Source: Zobellia uliginosa
GTDB taxonomy: Bacteria; Bacteroidota; Bacteroidia; Flavobacteriales; Flavobacteriaceae
NCBI RefSeq assembly: GCF_900156625.1
Contig: NZ_FTOB01000004.1
Location: 1 to 64,000 of the forward strand
Length of the DNA stretch: 64,000 nt
Reading direction: 5' to 3'
Shown here piece after piece: positions 63,433 to 64,000 of the stretch. Position numbers and translations under genes: made by a program. Under the pieces are notes generated by a model, which did not search any database, was not told where the DNA came from, and saw nothing but the letters and a program-made list of their open reading frames with translations. Positions within the stretch are counted from its first letter, which is position 1. Every line of letters begins with the position of its first letter.

Positions 63433-64000
63433 CTATTTTTTACGGGAAAGTCGTTTTTGGGCTTCCTCGAGAATTTCCATGACCCGCGTTTTTAGGCTTT
63501 CGGGCTCGAGAATTTCGGCATAATCGGCAAACATCAGATACCAACGGGGGAAACCGTGCTGCAGATCGGAAGTCATAAAGGTCATTACGACCTTGTCGGC
63601 CTTCCTTTCTTGGGAAACGAAACCATATTGTTTGCTTCCAACGGAAATATAACGGGCGATATCTTTATCTATGGAAATTACGATTTTGGTCTTTTCTTTT
63701 TCCGGATTTGTGTTCAGGTGCTCGTCGAGCGAGCCGTGTTCTAAGGTAAAGACTTGTTCGGTCCTTTGGATCTTGAGCATCCTGTCGGTTCTGAACTGTC
63801 GGTAATCAGACCTAAAATGACAATAGCCGAGCACATACCAAAAATTGTTTTCATGAAAAAGTCCTACCGGTTCAATAAACCGTTCCGTAGGATGTTCGGC
63901 ATTGAGCGAGTGGTACTTTAAAAAAACCTTTCTTTTTTCGGCTATACTTTCAAATAGGATTTCTAAGGCGTTCGGAATGTTTTCGTCAAAAGGTTTTTGT
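63433..64000 (-). CDS. WYL-domain transcriptional regulator (partial, 5' end outside window)
   Basis: The frame stays open to the window edge, giving about 188 residues from QKPFDEN to the stop. It contains YHSLN, ERFIEPVGLFHENNFWYVLGYCH and DYRQFRTDRM, the classic WYL signature, so a DeoR-type HTH should lie beyond position 64000. The apparent start at 63834 is an internal GTG. WYL proteins sense ligands such as nucleic acid or nucleotides and regulate DNA-related genes. Its neighbour relation to the kinase/nucleotidyltransferase pair is only proximity. Confidence 0.85.
   Translation of the reverse strand, partial: QKPFDENIPNALEILFESIAEKRKVFLKYHSLNAEHPTERFIEPVGLFHENNFWYVLGYCHFRSDYRQFRTDRMLKIQRTEQVFTLEHGSLDEHLNTNPEKEKTKIVISIDKDIARYISVGSKQYGFVSQERKADKVVMTFMTSDLQHGFPRWYLMFADYAEILEPESLKTRVMEILEEAQKRLSRKK

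Overview
The window looks like chromosomal DNA of a marine Flavobacteriia member close to Zobellia or Maribacter. This rests on SusC/SusD pairs, a hybrid two-component regulator, many S1 sulfatases, Bacteroidetes-type -7 promoter elements (TAnnTTTG) and moderate GC. I see no tRNA, rRNA, CRISPR array, integrase or transposase. The species assignment is inference.

Positions 1-10,300 hold mixed small genes: a secreted endonuclease/exonuclease/phosphatase-fold protein, a four-gene operon (TerB-like protein, coiled-coil membrane protein, vWA-like lipoprotein, DUF4236-Excalibur protein), several tiny Cys-rich or secreted proteins (one of 49 aa newly read here), a phage-repressor-like protein, a restriction-enzyme tail fragment, and a TPR histidine kinase with its response regulator. 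Five intergenic spots carry the same 16-bp palindrome, TTACGGATWTCCGTAA or variants, each about 30 bp before a -7 element. This looks like an undescribed regulon operator placed at about -42.

Positions 10,296-61,130 form a very large polysaccharide utilization locus, almost all on the minus strand. From its upstream end it holds a hybrid two-component sensor/regulator, SusC2, SusD2, a small surface lipoprotein, three sulfatases, an SGNH hydrolase, a beta-propeller glycosidase-like protein, a Tat-exported clan GH-D-like enzyme, a sulfatase, a GH29 enzyme, a GMC oxidoreductase with its gluconate-dehydrogenase-type small subunit, a Tat-exported TIM-barrel isomerase-like protein and a further sulfatase. 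A second SusC/SusD pair, a sulfatase, two GH110 enzymes and three more sulfatases follow. After a plus-strand outer-membrane protein come three final sulfatases, one fused to an SMP-30/gluconolactonase domain. Twelve S1 sulfatases in all, two GH110, one GH29 and a GH36-like enzyme point to a densely sulfated algal polysaccharide containing alpha-linked galactose and fucose or L-galactose. No endo-acting lyase or hydrolase is present, so the locus probably handles oligosaccharides or depends on enzymes encoded elsewhere.

The unusual part is redox chemistry in the periplasm: a GMC dehydrogenase pair, a TIM-barrel protein and a lactonase fused to a sulfatase. Together they suggest oxidative or 3-keto processing of sulfated sugars.

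Positions 61,276-64,000 hold a small-molecule sugar kinase, a sugar nucleotidyltransferase and the C-terminal part of a WYL-domain regulator cut by the window edge.
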